From positions 1 to 5,791 of the forward strand of contig JAUXBV010000257.1 in the NCBI GenBank assembly GCA_030619215.1: DNA of 5,791 nt, in the 5' to 3' direction. A program made the position numbers and the translations under genes. The DNA comes from Fibrobacterota bacterium (lineage in GTDB: Bacteria > Fibrobacterota > Chitinivibrionia > Chitinivibrionales > JANQEN01). Below the pieces are notes generated by a model. It saw only the letters and a list, made by a program, of their open reading frames with translations, made no database searches and was not told the DNA's origin. This document shows, in pieces, positions 5,656-5,791 of this stretch (the stretch's first letter is position 1; the number at the start of each line of letters is the position of its first letter).

Positions 5656-5693
5656 CCCCTCTATTTGTAAAGAGAGGGGTTAGGGGTGAGTTT
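5656..5693 (-). repeat. Right inverted repeat of the DUF559 element
   Basis: Read on the minus strand it starts AAACTCACCCC, matching the left repeat exactly for 11 bases. It then differs at three positions (TAA for CGG), matches CCCCTCTCTTT again, and ends with GAGGGG. Its arms CCCCTCT (5656-5662) and AGAGGGG (5673-5679) can form a hairpin. It lies seven bases from the stop codon of the HPr-like gene. Confidence 0.85.
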
Positions 5694-5700
5694 AAAAAGC

Positions 5701-5791
5701 TTATTCTTCATTAAAGTTGATTTTGAAAAGCTCTGCAATGGCCTCAACAGCGCCTTCTTCATCGGAGCCGGCCACTCGGTCGGTCGGGAAG
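5701..5791 (-). CDS. C-terminal end of an HPr-like phosphocarrier (ptsH-like), cut by window edge
   Basis: Reading leftwards from the right edge, one minus-strand frame gives 29 residues and then TAA (5701-5703). They include VAGSDEEGAVEAIAELF and end NFNEE. The pattern G-x-DE-x2-AVEAI-x2-L-x4-F-x-E at the very C-terminus is that of HPr, the phosphocarrier of the phosphotransferase system, where this segment is the last helix. The phosphorylated histidine and the regulatory serine would lie outside the window, so the function cannot be confirmed. The gene is convergent with adk, and the DUF559 element lies between their stops. Confidence 0.6.
   Translation of the reverse strand, partial: FPTDRVAGSDEEGAVEAIAELFKINFNEE

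Larger units (their letters stand above)
5211..5693 (+). mobile_element. 483-bp element: inverted repeats flanking one DUF559 endonuclease gene
   Basis: Two inverted repeats (5211-5249 and 5656-5693) bound a segment that holds only the DUF559 gene. In the first 25 bases from each end 22 are identical, and the inner end (GAGGGG) matches again after one small indel. The element fills the space between the convergent ends of adk and an HPr-like gene. No target-site duplication is visible, and there is no recognisable transposase. DUF559 genes bordered by CTCACCCC-type repeats occur in many bacterial genomes, which supports the idea of a mobile unit. The mechanism is inferred, not shown. Confidence 0.7.

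Overview
The window looks like chromosomal DNA from a Gram-negative-type bacterium. The evidence is a secreted protein with a signal peptide, a lipoprotein, an AmpG-like permease, an M23 peptidase paired with a bactofilin, and a short-LID adenylate kinase. Coding density is moderate, intergenic DNA is AT-rich, and G+C differs strongly between genes. A member of the Fibrobacterota/Chitinivibrionia, the spirochaetes or a related group would fit, but that is a guess from gene style and no marker in the window settles it.

Left part (1-1626, plus strand). The 3' end of a LytM-type M23 peptidase gene runs in from the left edge and is followed 60 bp later by a complete bactofilin gene, a classic cell-shape pair. 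A 361-bp stretch without a convincing gene follows. It holds a promoter-like sequence (973-1000) and a strong intrinsic terminator (1098-1130), and then comes a small predicted lipoprotein gene (1222-1626). The terminator lies inside the longest open frame, so the lipoprotein must start at 1222 and not at the ATG at 1087.

Middle part (1632-4498, minus strand). There are two genes: an AmpG-like MFS permease with a GTG start and very AT-rich sequence, and downstream of it a secreted protein with three Sm-like small beta-barrel repeats fused to a cysteine-rich sulfatase-modifying-factor (FGE-like) domain. The secreted-protein gene ends tail to tail with the lipoprotein gene, only 5 bp away.

Right part (4499-5791). 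A 139-bp divergent region carries a 17-bp perfect palindrome that embeds a TATAAT on each strand, just upstream of adk (4638-5210). A compact 483-bp element starts at the base after the adk stop codon. It consists of near-identical inverted repeats (5211-5249 and 5656-5693) around a single DUF559/Vsr-like endonuclease gene, and it resembles a minimal mobile element. Seven bases beyond it, on the minus strand, is the stop codon of a gene cut by the window edge whose C-terminus resembles the phosphocarrier HPr.

How the genes relate: M23 peptidase, bactofilin and an AmpG-like muropeptide permease together suggest a cell-wall theme, although the permease is on the other strand and has a different base composition. 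adk and the HPr-like gene are housekeeping genes whose convergent ends have been used as a landing site by the endonuclease element. That element is the most interesting object in the window.
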